From contig JAZARR010000179.1 of the NCBI GenBank assembly GCA_037389465.1, positions 5,986,501-6,050,500 on the forward strand: DNA of 64,000 nucleotides, in the 5' to 3' direction. The translations under genes were made by a program, and so were the position numbers. This document shows positions 33,786-45,035 of this stretch, in pieces. Position 1 is the first letter of the stretch. Every line of letters starts with the position of its first letter. The notes under the pieces are model-generated. The model had not been told where the DNA came from, did not search any database, and worked only from the letters and a program-made list of their open reading frames with translations. Source of the DNA: Baylisascaris procyonis (lineage: Eukaryota; Nematoda; Chromadorea; Rhabditida; Ascarididae).

Positions 33786-36700
33786 TTTCGCCCTAGTTTG
33801 GCCGGCGCCGACGGCGCCCGCGCCTAGACATGCTTTTCGCCCTAATTTCGCCGGCGCCGACGGCGCCCGCGCCTAAACGTGCTTTTTTCGCCCTAATTTG
33901 GCCGGCGCCGACGGCGCCCGCGCCTAAAATTGCGTTATTCGCCCTTATTTGGCCGGCGCCGACGGCGCCCGCGCCTAAACGTGCTTTTTCGCCCTAATCT
34001 CGCCGGCGCCGACGGCGCCCGCGCCTAAAGTGCTTTTTTCGCCCTAGTTTGGCCGGCGCCGACGGCGCCCGCGCCTAGACATGCTTTTTCGCCCTAATTT
34101 CGCCGGCGCCGACGGCGCCCGCGCGTAGACATGCTTTTTTCGCCCTAATTTCGCCGGCGCCGACGGCGCCCGCGCCAAAATTGCGTTATTCGCCCTTATT
34201 TGGCCGGCGCCAACGGCGCCCGCGCCTAGACACGCTTTTTCGCCCTAATTCCGCCGGCGCCGACGGCGCCCGCGCCCAAAAGTGCTTTTTTCGCCCTAGT
34301 TTCGCCGGCGCCGACGGCGCCCGCGCCAGACATGATTTTTCGGCCTAATTTCGCCGGCGCCGACGGCGCCCGCGCCAAAAGTGCTTTTTCCGCCCTAATT
34401 TGGCCGGCGCCGACGGCGCCCGCGCCCAGACATGCTTTTTCGCCCTAATTTCGCCGGCGCCGACGGCGCCCGCGCCAAAAGTGCTTTTTCGCCCTAATTT
34501 GGCCGGCGCCCACGGCGCCCGCGCCTAAACGTGCTTTTTTCGCCCTAATCTCGCCGGCGCCGACGGCGCCCGCGCCTAAAGTGCTTTTTTCGCCCTAGTT
34601 TGGCCGGCGCCGACGGCGCCCGCGCCTAGACATGCTTTTTCGCCCTAATTTGGCCGGCGCCGACGGCGCCCGCGCCTAGACACGCTTTTTCGCCCTAATT
34701 CCGCCGGCGCCGACGGCGCCCGCGCCAAAGTGCTTTTTTCGCCCTAGTTTCGCCGGCGCCGACGGCGCCCGCGCCTAGACATGCTTTTTCGGCCTAATTT
34801 CGCCGGCGCCGACGGCGCCCGCGTCCAAAAGTGCTTTTTCGCCCTAATTTGGCCGGCGCCGACGGCGCCCGCGCCCAGACATGCTTTTTCGCCCTAATTT
34901 CGCCGGCGCCGACGGCGCCCGCGCCTAAACGTGCTTTTTTCGCCCTAATTTGGCCGGCGCCGACGGCGCCCGCGCCTAAAATTGCGTTATTCGCCCTAAT
35001 TTGGCCGGCGCCGACGGCGCCCGCGCCTAGACATGCTTTTTCGCCCTAATTTGGCCGGCGCCGACGGCGCCCGCGCCTAAACGTGCTTTTTTCGCCCTAA
35101 TTTCGCCGGCGCCGACGGCGCCCGCGCCCAGACATGCTTTTTCGCCCTAATTTGGCCGGCGCCGACGGCGCCCGCGCCTAAAATTGCGTTATTCGCCCTA
35201 ATTTCGCCGGCGCCGACGGCGCCCGCGCCCAGACATGCTTTTTCGCCCTAATTTCGCCGGCGCCGACGGCGCCCGCGCCCAAAAGTGCTTTTTTCGCCCT
35301 AATTTCGCCGGCGCCGACGGCGCCCGCGCCAAAAGTGCTTTTTTCGCCCTAATTTGGCCGGCGCCGACGGCGCCCGCGCCTAAAATTGCGTTATTCGCCC
35401 TTATTTGGCCGGCGCCGACGGCGCCCGCGCCTAGACATGATTTTTCGGCCTAATTTCGCCGGCGCCGACGGCGCCCGCGTCCAAAAGTGCTTTTTCCGCC
35501 CTAATTTGGCCGGCGCCGACGGCGCCCGCGCGTAGACATGCTTTTTTCGCCCTAGTTTGGCCGGCGCCGACGGCGCCCGCGCCTAGACATGACTTTTCGC
35601 CCTAATTTCGCCGGCGCCGACGGCGCCCGCGCCTAAAATTGCGTTATTCGCCCTAATCTCGCCGGCGCCCACGGCGCCCGCGCCTAAAGTGCTTTTTCGC
35701 CCTAGTTTGGCCGGCGCCGACGGCGCCCGCGCCTAGACATGCTTTTTCGCCCTAATCTCGCCGGCGCCGACGGCGCCCGCGCGTAGACATGCTTTTTTCG
35801 CCCTAATTTCGCCGGCGCCGACGGCGCCCGCGCCTAAAATTGCGTTATTCGCCCTTATTTGGCCGGCGCCAACGGCGCCCGCGCCTAGACACGCTTTTTC
35901 GCTCTAATTCCGCCGGCGCCGACGGCGCCCGCGCCCAGACATGCTTTTTCGCCCTAATTTCGCCGGCGCCGACGGCGCCCGCGCCTAGACATGCTTTTTT
36001 CGCCCTAATTTGGCCGGCGCCGACGGCGCCCGCGCCCAAAAGTGCTTTTTCGCCCTAATTTCGCCGGCGCCGACGGCGCCCGCGCCCAGACATGATTTTT
36101 CGCCCTAATTTCGCCGGCGCCGACGGCGCCCGCGCCAAAAGTGCTTTTTCGCCCTAATTTGGCCGGCGCCGACGGCGCCCGCGCCTAAACGTGCTTTTTC
36201 GCCCTAATCTCGCCGGCGCCGACGGCGCCCGCGCCCTAAAGTGCTTTTTTCGCCCTAGTTTGGCCGGCGCCGACGGCGCCCGCGCCCAGACATGCTTTTT
36301 CGCCCTTATTTGGCCGGCGCCGACGGCGCCCGCGCCTAGACACGCTTTTTCGCTCTAATTCCGCCGGCGCCGACGGCGCCCGCGCCCAAAAGTGCTTTTT
36401 TCGCCCTAGTTTCGCCGGCGCCGACGGCGCCCGCGCCTAGACATGATTTTTCGCCCTAATTTCGCCGGCGCCGACGGCGCCCGCGCCAAAAGTGCTTTTT
36501 CCGCCCTAATTTGGCCGGCGCCGACGGCGCCCGCGCCCAGACATGATTTTTCGCCCTAATTTCGCCGGCGCCGACGGCGCCCGCGCCTAAAATTGCGTTA
36601 TTCGCCCTTATTTGGCCGGCGCCCACGGCGCCCGCGCCTAAACGTGCTTTTTTCGCCCTAATCTCGCCGGCGCCGACGGCGCCCGCGCCCAAAAGTGCTT

Positions 36701-39700
36701 TTTCGCCCCAGTTTCGCCGGCGCCGACGGCGCCCGCGCGTAGACATGCTTTTTTCGCCCTAATTTGGCCGGCGCCGACGGCGCCCGCGTCCAAAGTGCTT
36801 TTTCCGCCCTAGTTTCGCCGGCGCCGACGGCGCCCGCGCCTAGACATGCTTTTTCGCCCTAATTTGGCCGGCGCCGACGGCGCCCGCGCGTAGACATGCT
36901 TTTTTCGCCCTAGTTTGGCCGGCGCCGACGGCGCCCGCGCCTAGACATGCTTTTCGCCCTAATTTCGCCGGCGCCGACGGCGCCCGCGCCTAAAATTGCG
37001 TTATTCGCCCTAATTTCGCCGGCGCCCACGGCGCCCGCGCCTAAAGTGCTTTTTTCGCCCTAGTTTGGCCGGCGCCGACGGCGCCCGCGCCTAGACATGC
37101 TTTTTCGCCCTAATCTCGCCGGCGCCGACGGCGCCCGCGCGTAGACATGCTTTTTTCGCCCTAATTTCGCCGGCGCCGACGGCGCCCGCGCCTAAAATTG
37201 CGTTATTCGCCCTTATTTGGCCGGCGCCAACGGCGCCCGCGCCTAGACACGCTTTTTCGCTCTAATTCCGCCGGCGCCGACGGCGCCCGCGCCCAGACAT
37301 GCTTTTTCGCCCTTATTTGGCCGGCGCCAACGGCGCCCGCGCGTAGACATGCTTTTTTCGCCCTAGTTTGGCCGGCGCCGACGGCGCCCGCGCCAAAAGT
37401 GCTTTTTCGCCCTAATTTGGCCGGCGCCGACGGCGCCCGCGCCCAGACATGCTTTTTCGCCCTAATTTCGCCGGCGCCGACGGCGCCCGCGTCCAAAAGT
37501 GCTTTTTCCGCCCTAATTTGGCCGGCGCCCACGGCGCCCGCGCCTAAACGTGCTTTTTTCGCCCTAATCTCGCCGGCGCCGACGGCGCCCGCGCCTAAAG
37601 TGCTTTTTTCGCCCTAGTTTGGCCGGCGCCGACGGCGCCCGCGCCTAGACATGCTTTTTCGCCCTTATTTGGCCGGCGCCAACGGCGCCCGCGCCTAGAC
37701 ACGCTTTTTCGCTCTAATTCCGCCGGCGCCGACGGCGCCCGCGCCCAAAAGTGCTTTTTTCGCCCTAGTTTCGCCGGCGCCGACGGCGCCCGCGACTAGA
37801 CATGATTTTTCGGCCTAATTTCGCCGGCGCCGATGGCGCCCGCGTCCAAAAGTGCTTTTTCCGCCCTAATTTGGCCGGCGCCGACGGCGCCCGCGCCTAG
37901 ACATGATTTTTCGCCCTAATTTCGCCGGCGCCGACGGCGCCCGCGCCTAAAATTGCGTCATTCGCCCTTATTTGGCCGGCGCCCACGGCGCCCGCGCCTA
38001 AACATGCTTTTTCGCCCTAATCTCGCCGGCGCCGACGGCGCCCGCACCCAAAAGTGCTTTTTCGCCCCAGTTTCGCCGGCGCCGACGGCGCCCGCGCGTA
38101 GACATGCTTTTTTCGCCCTAATTTGGCCGGCGCCGATGGCGCCCGCGTCCAAAGTGCTTTTTCCGCCCTAGTTTCGCCGGCGCCGACGGCGCCCGCGCCT
38201 AGACACGCTTTTTCGCCCTAATTTCGCCGGCGCCGACGGCGCCCGCGCCCAGACATGCTTTTTCGCCCTAATTTGGCCGGCGCCGACGGCGCCCGCGCCT
38301 AAAATTGCGTTATTCGCCCCGATTTCGCCGGCGCCGACGGCGCCCGCGCCTAGACATGCTTTTTCGCCCTAATTTCGCCGGCGCCGACGGCGCCCGCGCC
38401 CAAAAGTGCTTTTTTCGCCCTAGTTTCGCCGGCGCCGACGGCGCCCGCGCCTAGACATGCTTTTTTCGCCCTAATTTCGCCGGCGCCGACGGCGCCCGCG
38501 CCCAGACATGCTTTTTCGCCCTAATTTGGCCGGCGCCGACGGCGCCCGCGCCTAAAATTGCGTTATTCGCCCTTATTTGGCCGGCGCCAACGGCGCCCGC
38601 GCCTAGACACGCTTTTTCGCTCTAATTCCGCCGGCGCCGACGGCGCCCGCGCCCAGACATGCTTTTTCGCCCTAATTTCGCCGGCGCCGACGGCGCCCGC
38701 GCGTAGACATGCTTTTTTCGCCCTAGTTTGGCCGGCGCCGACGGCGCCCGCGCCTAGACATGCTTTTTGCCCTAATTTCGCCGGCGCCGACGGCGCCCGC
38801 GCCTAAACGTGCTTTTTTCGCCCTAATTTGGCCGGCGCCGACGGCGCCCGCGCCTAAAATTGCGTTTTCGCCCTATTTGGCCGGCGCCCACGGCGCCCGC
38901 GCCTAAACGTGCTTTTTTCGCCCTAATCTCGCCGGCGCCGACGGCGCCCGCGCCTAAAATTGCGTTTTTCGCCCTAGTTTCGCCGGCGCCGACGGCGCCC
39001 GCGCCAGACATGCTTTTTTCGCCCTAATTTGGCCGGCGCCGACGGCGCCCGCGCCTAAACGTGCTTTTTCGCCCTAATTTGGCCGGCGCCGACGGCGCCC
39101 GCGCCTAAAATTGCTTTTTCGCCCTAATCTCGCCGGCGCCGACGGCGCCCGCGCTAGACATGCTTTTTTCGCCCTAATTTCGCCGGCGCCGACGGCGCCC
39201 GCGCCTAAAATTGCGTTATTCGCCCTTATTTGGCCGGCGCCGACGGCGCCCGCGCCTAGACATGCTTTTTCGCCCTAATTTCGCCGGCGCCGACGGCGCC
39301 CGCGCCAAAAGTGCTTTTTCGCCCTAATTTGGCCGGCGCCGACGGCGCCCGCGCCTAGGCATGCTTTTCGCCCTAATTTCGCCGGCGCCGACGGCGCCCG
39401 CGCCTAAACGTGCTTTTTCGCCCTAATTTGGCCGGCGCCGACGGCGCCCGCGCCTAAAATTGCGTTATTCGCCCTTATTTGGCCGGCGCCGACGGCGCCC
39501 GCGCCTAAACATGCTTTTTTCGCCCTAATTTCGCCGGCGCCGACGGCGCCCGCGCCCAAAAGTGCTTTTTTCGCCCTAGTTTCGCCGGCGCCGACGGCGC
39601 CCGCGCGCAGACATGCTTTTTTCGCCCTAATTTGGCCGGCGCCGACGGCGCCCGCGCCAAAGTGCTTTTTCGCCCTAATTTCGCCGGCGCCGACGGCGCC

Positions 39701-39969
39701 CGCGCCTAGACACGCTTTTTCGCCCTAATTTCGCCGGCGCCGACGGCGCCCGCGCCTAGACATGCTTTTTCGCCCTAATTTCGCCGGCGCCGACGGCGCC
39801 CGCGCCTAGACATGCTTTTTTCGCCCTAATTTCGCCGGCGCCGACGGCGCCCGCGCCCAAAACTGCTTTTTTCGCCCTAATTTGGCCGGCGCCGACGGCG
39901 CCCGCGCCTAGACATGCTTTTTCGCCCTAATTTCGCCGGCGCCGACGGCGCCCGCGCCCAAAATTGCTT

Positions 39970-40020
39970 TTTTCGCCCAAATCTCGCCGGCGCCGACGGT
40001 GCCAGTGCCTAGACATGCTT
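39970..40020. repeat. Unusually diverged monomer
   Basis: Four changes cluster in one unit: the lead reads CGCCCAAATCTC, and the core reads GACGGTGCCAGTGCC instead of GACGGCGCCCGCGCC. Neighbouring monomers are close to consensus. It breaks both the second GGCGCC palindrome and the CGCGCC block. I see no second copy of this combination, so it appears to be a young private variant or a local base-calling problem. Confidence 0.85.
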
Positions 40021-40644
40021 TTTCGCCCTAATTTCGCCGGCGCCCACGGCGCCCGCGCCAAAAGTGCTTTTTCGCCCTAATTTGGCCGGCGCCGACGGCG
40101 CCCGCGCCTAAACATGCTTTTTTCGCCCTAATTTCGCCGGCGCCGACGGCGCCCGCGCCTAAAGTGCTTTTTTCGCCCTAGTTTGGCCGGCGCCGACGGC
40201 GCCCGCGCCTAGACATGCTTTTTCGCCCTAATTTCGCCGGCGCCGACGGCGCCCGCGCCTAAAGTGCTTTTTTCGCCCTAATTTGGCCGGCGCCGACGGC
40301 GCCCGCGCCCAGACATGCTTTTTCGCCCTTATTTGGCCGGCGCCGACGGCGCCCGCGCCTAGACATGCTTTTTCGCCCTAATTTCGCCGGCGCCGACGGC
40401 GCCCGCGCCAAAAGTGCTTTTTTCGCCCTAGTTTCGCCGGCGCCGACGGCGCCCGCGCCTAGACATGCTTTTTCGCCCTAATTTCGCCGGCGCCGACGGC
40501 GCCCGCGCCAAAAGTGCTTTTTCCGCCCTAATTTGGCCGGCGCCGACGGCGCCCGCGCCTAGACATGCTTTTTCGCCCTAATTTCGCCGGCGCCGACGGC
40601 GCCCGCGCCCAAAATTGCTTTTTTCGCCCTAATTTGGCCGGCGC

Positions 40645-42060
40645 CCACGGCGCCCGCGCCTAAAATTGCTTTTTTTGCCCTAATTTCGCCGGCGCCGACG
40701 GCGCCCGCGCCTAGACATTTTTCGCCCTAATTTCGCCGGCGCCGACGGCGCCCGCGCCCAAAAGTGCTTTTTTCGCCCTAATTTGGCCGGCGCCGACGGC
40801 GCCCGCGCCTAGACATGCTTTTTCGCCCTAATTTCGCCGGCGCCGACGGCGCCCGCGCCAAAGTGCTTTTTCGCCCTAATTTCGCCGGCGCCGACGGCGC
40901 CCGCGCCTAAAATTGCGTTTTTCGCCCTAATTTGGCCGGCGCCGACGGCGCCCGCGCCTAGACATGCTTTTTCGCCCTAATTTGGCCGGCGCCGACGGCG
41001 CCCGCGCCTAAACGTGCTTTTTCGCCCTAATTTCGCCGGCGCCGACGGCGCCCGCGCCTAAAGTGCTTTTTTCGCCCTAGTTTGGCCGGCGCCGACGGCG
41101 CCCGCGCCTAGACATGCTTTTTCGCCCTAATTTCGCCGGCGCCGACGGCGCCCGCGCCTAAACGTGCTTTTTTCGCCCTAATTTCGCCGGCGCCGACGGC
41201 GCCCGCGCCTAAAATTGCGTTATTCGCCCTTATTTGGCCGGCGCCGACGGCGCCCGCGCCTAGACATGCTTTTTCGCCCTAATTTCGCCGGCGCCGACGG
41301 CGCCCGCGCCCAAAAGTGCTTTTTTCGCCCTAATTTCGCCGGCGCCGACGGCGCCCGCGCGTAGACATGCTTTTTCGCCCTAATTTGGCCGGCGCCGACG
41401 GCGCCCGCGCCTAAAATTGCTTTTTCGCCCTAATTTCGCCGGCGCCGACGGCGCCCGCGCCTAGACATGCTTTTTCGCCCTAATTTCGCCGGCGCCGACG
41501 GCGCCCGCGCCAAAAGTGCTTTTTCCGCCCTAATTTGGCCGGCGCCGACGGCGCCCGCGCCTAGACATGCTTTTTCGCCCTAATTTCGCCGGCGCCGACG
41601 GCGCCCGCGCCTAAACGTGCTTTTTCGCCCTAATTTGGCCGGCGCCGACGGCGCCCGCGCCTAAAATGCTTTTTCGCCCTAATTTCGCCGGCGCCGACGG
41701 CGCCCGCGCCTAAACATGCTTTTTTCGCCCTAATTTCGCCGGCGCCGACGGCGCCCGCGCCTAGACATGCTTTTTTCGCCCTAATTTGGCCGGCGCCGAC
41801 GGCGCCCGCGCCTAGACATGCTTTTTCGCCCTAATTTGGCCGGCGCCGACGGCGCCCGCGCCTAAACATGCTTTTTCGCCCTAATTTCGCCGGCGCCGAC
41901 GGCGCCCGCGCCTAAAATGCTTTTTCGCCCTTATTTGGCCGGCGCCGACGGCGCCCGCGCCTAGACATGCTTTTTCGCCCTAATTTCGCCGGCGCCGACG
42001 GCGCCCGCGCCAAAAGTGCTTTTTCGCCCTAATTTCGCCGGCGCCGACGGCGCCCGCGCC
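40645..42060. repeat. Start of a third super-repeat copy, weakly preserved
   Basis: From 40,645 the order of tails again follows that at 23,590 onward. Shared steps include TAAAATTG (40,661), CCAAAAGTGC (near 40,757), TAAAATTGCGTTTTTC (near 40,910; GCGTTGTTC in copy 2), TAAACGTGC, TAAAGTGC with CGCCCTAGTTT (near 41,060), TAAAATTGCGTTATTCGCCCTTA (near 41,210), CCAAAAGTGC (near 41,310) and CGTAGACATGC (near 41,350). One monomer appears lost near 41,900, after which CGCCCTTATTT (41,926) realigns. Beyond about 42 kb I cannot follow the register by eye. The evidence is order of types rather than exact identity, so confidence is moderate. Confidence 0.6.
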
Positions 42061-43020
42061 TAGACATGCTTTTTTCGCCCTAATTTGGCCGGCGCCGACG
42101 GCGCCCGCGCCTAGACATGCTTTTTCGCCCTAATTTCGCCGGCGCCGACGGCGCCCGCGCCTAAAATTGCTTTTTCGCCCTAATTTGCCGGCGCCGACGG
42201 CGCCCGCGCCTAAAGTGCTTTTTTCGCCCTAATTTGGCCGGCGCCGACGGCGCCCGCGCCTAGACATGCTTTTTCGCCCTAATTTCGCCGGCGCCGACGG
42301 CGCCCGCGCCTAGACATGCTTTTTCGCCCTAATTTCGCCGGCGCCGACGGCGCCCGCGCCTAGACATGCTTTTTCGCCCTAATTTGGCCGGCGCCGACGG
42401 CGCCCGCGCCTAGACATGCTTTTTCGCCCTAATTTCGCCGGCGCCGACGGCGCCCGCGCCTAAACGTGCTTTTTCGCCCTAATTTGGCCGGCGCCGACGG
42501 CGCCCGCGCCTAAAATGCGTTTTCGCCCTAATTTGCCGGCGCCGACGGCGCCCGCGCCTAAAGTGCTTTTTCGCCCTAATTTCGCCGGCGCCGACGGCGC
42601 CCGCGCCTAAAGTGCTTTTTTCGCCCTAGTTTCGCCGGCGCCGACGGCGCCCGCGCCTAGACATGCTTTTTCGCCCTAATTTCGCCGGCGCCGACGGCGC
42701 CCGCGCCTAGACATGCTTTTTCGCCCTAATTTCGCCGGCGCCGACGGCGCCCGCGCCTAAAATGCTTTTTCGCCCTAATTTGGCCGGCGCCGACGGCGCC
42801 CGCGCCTAGACATGCTTTTTCGCCCTAATTCCGGCGCCGACGGCGCCCGCGCCTAAATGCTTTTTCGCCCTAATTTCGCCGGCGCCGACGGCGCCCGCGC
42901 CTAGACATGCTTTTTCGCCCTAATTTCGCCGGCGCCGACGGCGCCCGCGCCTAAATGCTTTTTCGCCCTAATTTCGCCGGCGCCGACGGCGCCCGCGCCT
43001 AGACATGCTTTTTCGCCCTA

Positions 43021-43060
43021 ATTTCGCCGGCGCGCCCGCGCCTGCTTTTTTCGCCCTAAT
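43021..43060. repeat. Truncated monomer
   Basis: The core reads GCCGGCGCGCCCGCGCC and the tail is only TGC before the T run. The spacer with part of the palindromes and the TAGACA part of the tail are both missing. Flanking monomers are normal. Confidence 0.88.
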
Positions 43061-44998
43061 TTGGCCGGCGCCGACGGCGCCCGCGCCTAAACGTGCTTTT
43101 TTCGCCCTAATCTCGCCGGCGCCGACGGCGCCCGCGCCTAAAGTGCTTTTTTCGCCCTAATTTGGCCGGCGCCGACGGCGCCCGCGCCTAGACATGCTTT
43201 TTCGCCCTAATTTCGCCGGCGCCGACGGCGCCCGCGCCTAGACATGCTTTTTCGCCCTAATTTCGCCGGCGCCGACGGCGCCCGCGCCTAAAGTGCTTTT
43301 TTCGCCCTAATTTCGCCGGCGCCGACGGCGCCCGCGCCTAGACATGCTTTTTCGCCCTAATTTCGCCGGCGCCGACGGCGCCCGCGCCAAAAGTGCTTTT
43401 TCCGCCCTAATTTGGCCGGCGCCGACGGCGCCCGCGCCTAGACATGCTTTTTCGCCCTAATTTCGCCGGCGCCGACGGCGCCCGCGCCTAAACGTGCTTT
43501 TTCGCCCTAATTTGGCCGGCGCCGACGGCGCCCGCGCCTAAAATTGCTTTTTCGCCCTAATTTGGCCGGCGCCGACGGCGCCCGCGCCTAAACATGCTTT
43601 TTCGCCCTAATTTCGCCGGCGCCGACGGCGCCCGCGCCCAAAAGTGCTTTTTCGCCCTAATTTGGCCGGCGCCGACGGCGCCCGCGCCTAGACATGCTTT
43701 TTCGCCCTAATTTCGCCGGCGCCGACGGCGCCCGCGCCAAAAGTGCTTTTTCGCCCTAATTTCGCCGGCGCCGACGGCGCCCGCGCCTAGACATGCTTTT
43801 TCGCCCTAATTTGGCCGGCGCCGACGGCGCCCGCGCCCAGACATGCTTTTTCGCCCTAATTTCGCCGGCGCCGACGGCGCCCGCGCCTAAAATGCTTTTT
43901 TCGCCCTAATTTCGCCGGCGCCGACGGCGCCCGCGCCTAGACATGCTTTTTCGCCCTAATTTCGCCGGCGCCGACGGCGCCCGCGCCTAAAAGTGCTTTT
44001 TCGCCCTAATTTCGCCGGCGCCGACGGCGCCCGCGCCTAGACATGCTTTTTCGCCCTAATTTCGCCGGCGCCGACGGCGCCCGCGCCTAAAATTGCTTTT
44101 TCGCCCTAATTTGGCCGGCGCCGACGGCGCCCGCGCCTAGACATGCTTTTTCGCCCTAATTTGGCCGGCGCCGACGGCGCCCGCGCCTAACAGTGCTTTT
44201 TCGCCCTAATTTCGCCGGCGCCGACGGCGCCCGCGCCTAGACATGCTTTTTCGCCCTAATTTGGCCGGCGCCGACGGCGCCCGCGCCTAAACATGCTTTT
44301 TCGCCCTAATTTCGCCGGCGCCGACGGCGCCCGCGCCTAAAATGCTTTTTCGCCCTAATTTGGCCGGCGCCGACGGCGCCCGCGCCTAGACATGCTTTTT
44401 CGCCCTAATTTCGCCGGCGCCGACGGCGCCCGCGCCTAAAGTGCTTTTTCGCCCTAATTTCGCCGGCGCCGACGGCGCCCGCGCCTAGACATTTTCGCCC
44501 TAATTTCGCCGGCGCCGACGGCGCCCGCGCCTAAATTGCTTTTTCGCCCTAATTTCGCCGGCGCCGACGGCGCCCGCGCCTAGACATGCTTTTTTCGCCC
44601 TAATTTCGCCGGCGCCGACGGCGCCCGCGCCTAAAATGCTTTTTCGCCCTAATTTGGCCGGCGCCGACGGCGCCCGCGCCTAACATGCTTTTTCGCCCTA
44701 ATTTGGCCGGCGCCGACGGCGCCCGCGCCTAAACATGCTTTTTCGCCCTAATTTGGCCGGCGCCGACGGCGCCCGCGCCTAGACATGCTTTTTCGCCCTA
44801 ATTTCGCCGGCGCCGACGGCGCCCGCGCCAAAAGTGCTTTTTCCGCCCTAATTTGGCCGGCGCCGACGGCGCCCGCGCCTAGACATGCTTTTTCGCCCTA
44901 ATTTCGCCGGCGCCGACGGCGCCCGCGCCTAGACATGCTTTTTCGCCCTAATTTGGCCGGCGCCGACGGCGCCCGCGCCTAAAATTGCTTTTTCGCCC

Positions 44999-45035
44999 TA
45001 ATCGGCGGCCGACGGCGGCGCCCATTTTTCGCCCT
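44999..45035. repeat. Scrambled monomer
   Basis: After CGCCCTAA the sequence reads TCGGCGGCC, then GACGGCGGCGCCCA, then five T. The first GGCGCC is destroyed, the tail is almost gone and one GGC appears inserted. It is the most rearranged unit in the right-hand array and may mark a repair junction or a sequencing fault. Confidence 0.85.

Larger units (their letters stand above)
23561..40644. repeat. 17.1-kb super-repeat, copy 2 (partly homogenised)
   Basis: It is collinear with copy 1 throughout, with offsets drifting between about 17,070 and 17,130 through small indels. The matching continues to the end: 23,033 to 40,109 (17,076) and 23,539 to 40,611 (17,072). Many diagnostic variants of copy 1 are replaced here by the consensus base: GATGG and CAGGG become GACGG, CGCTCTAATTCC becomes CGCCCTAATTTC, and GACTTTTC becomes GCTTTTTC, increasingly so to the right. 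It retains the truncated junction (33,759) and the nested 655- and 1,358-bp tandem pairs. It has one CGTAGACATGC monomer near 30,110 that copy 1 lacks near 13,020. Confidence 0.87.
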
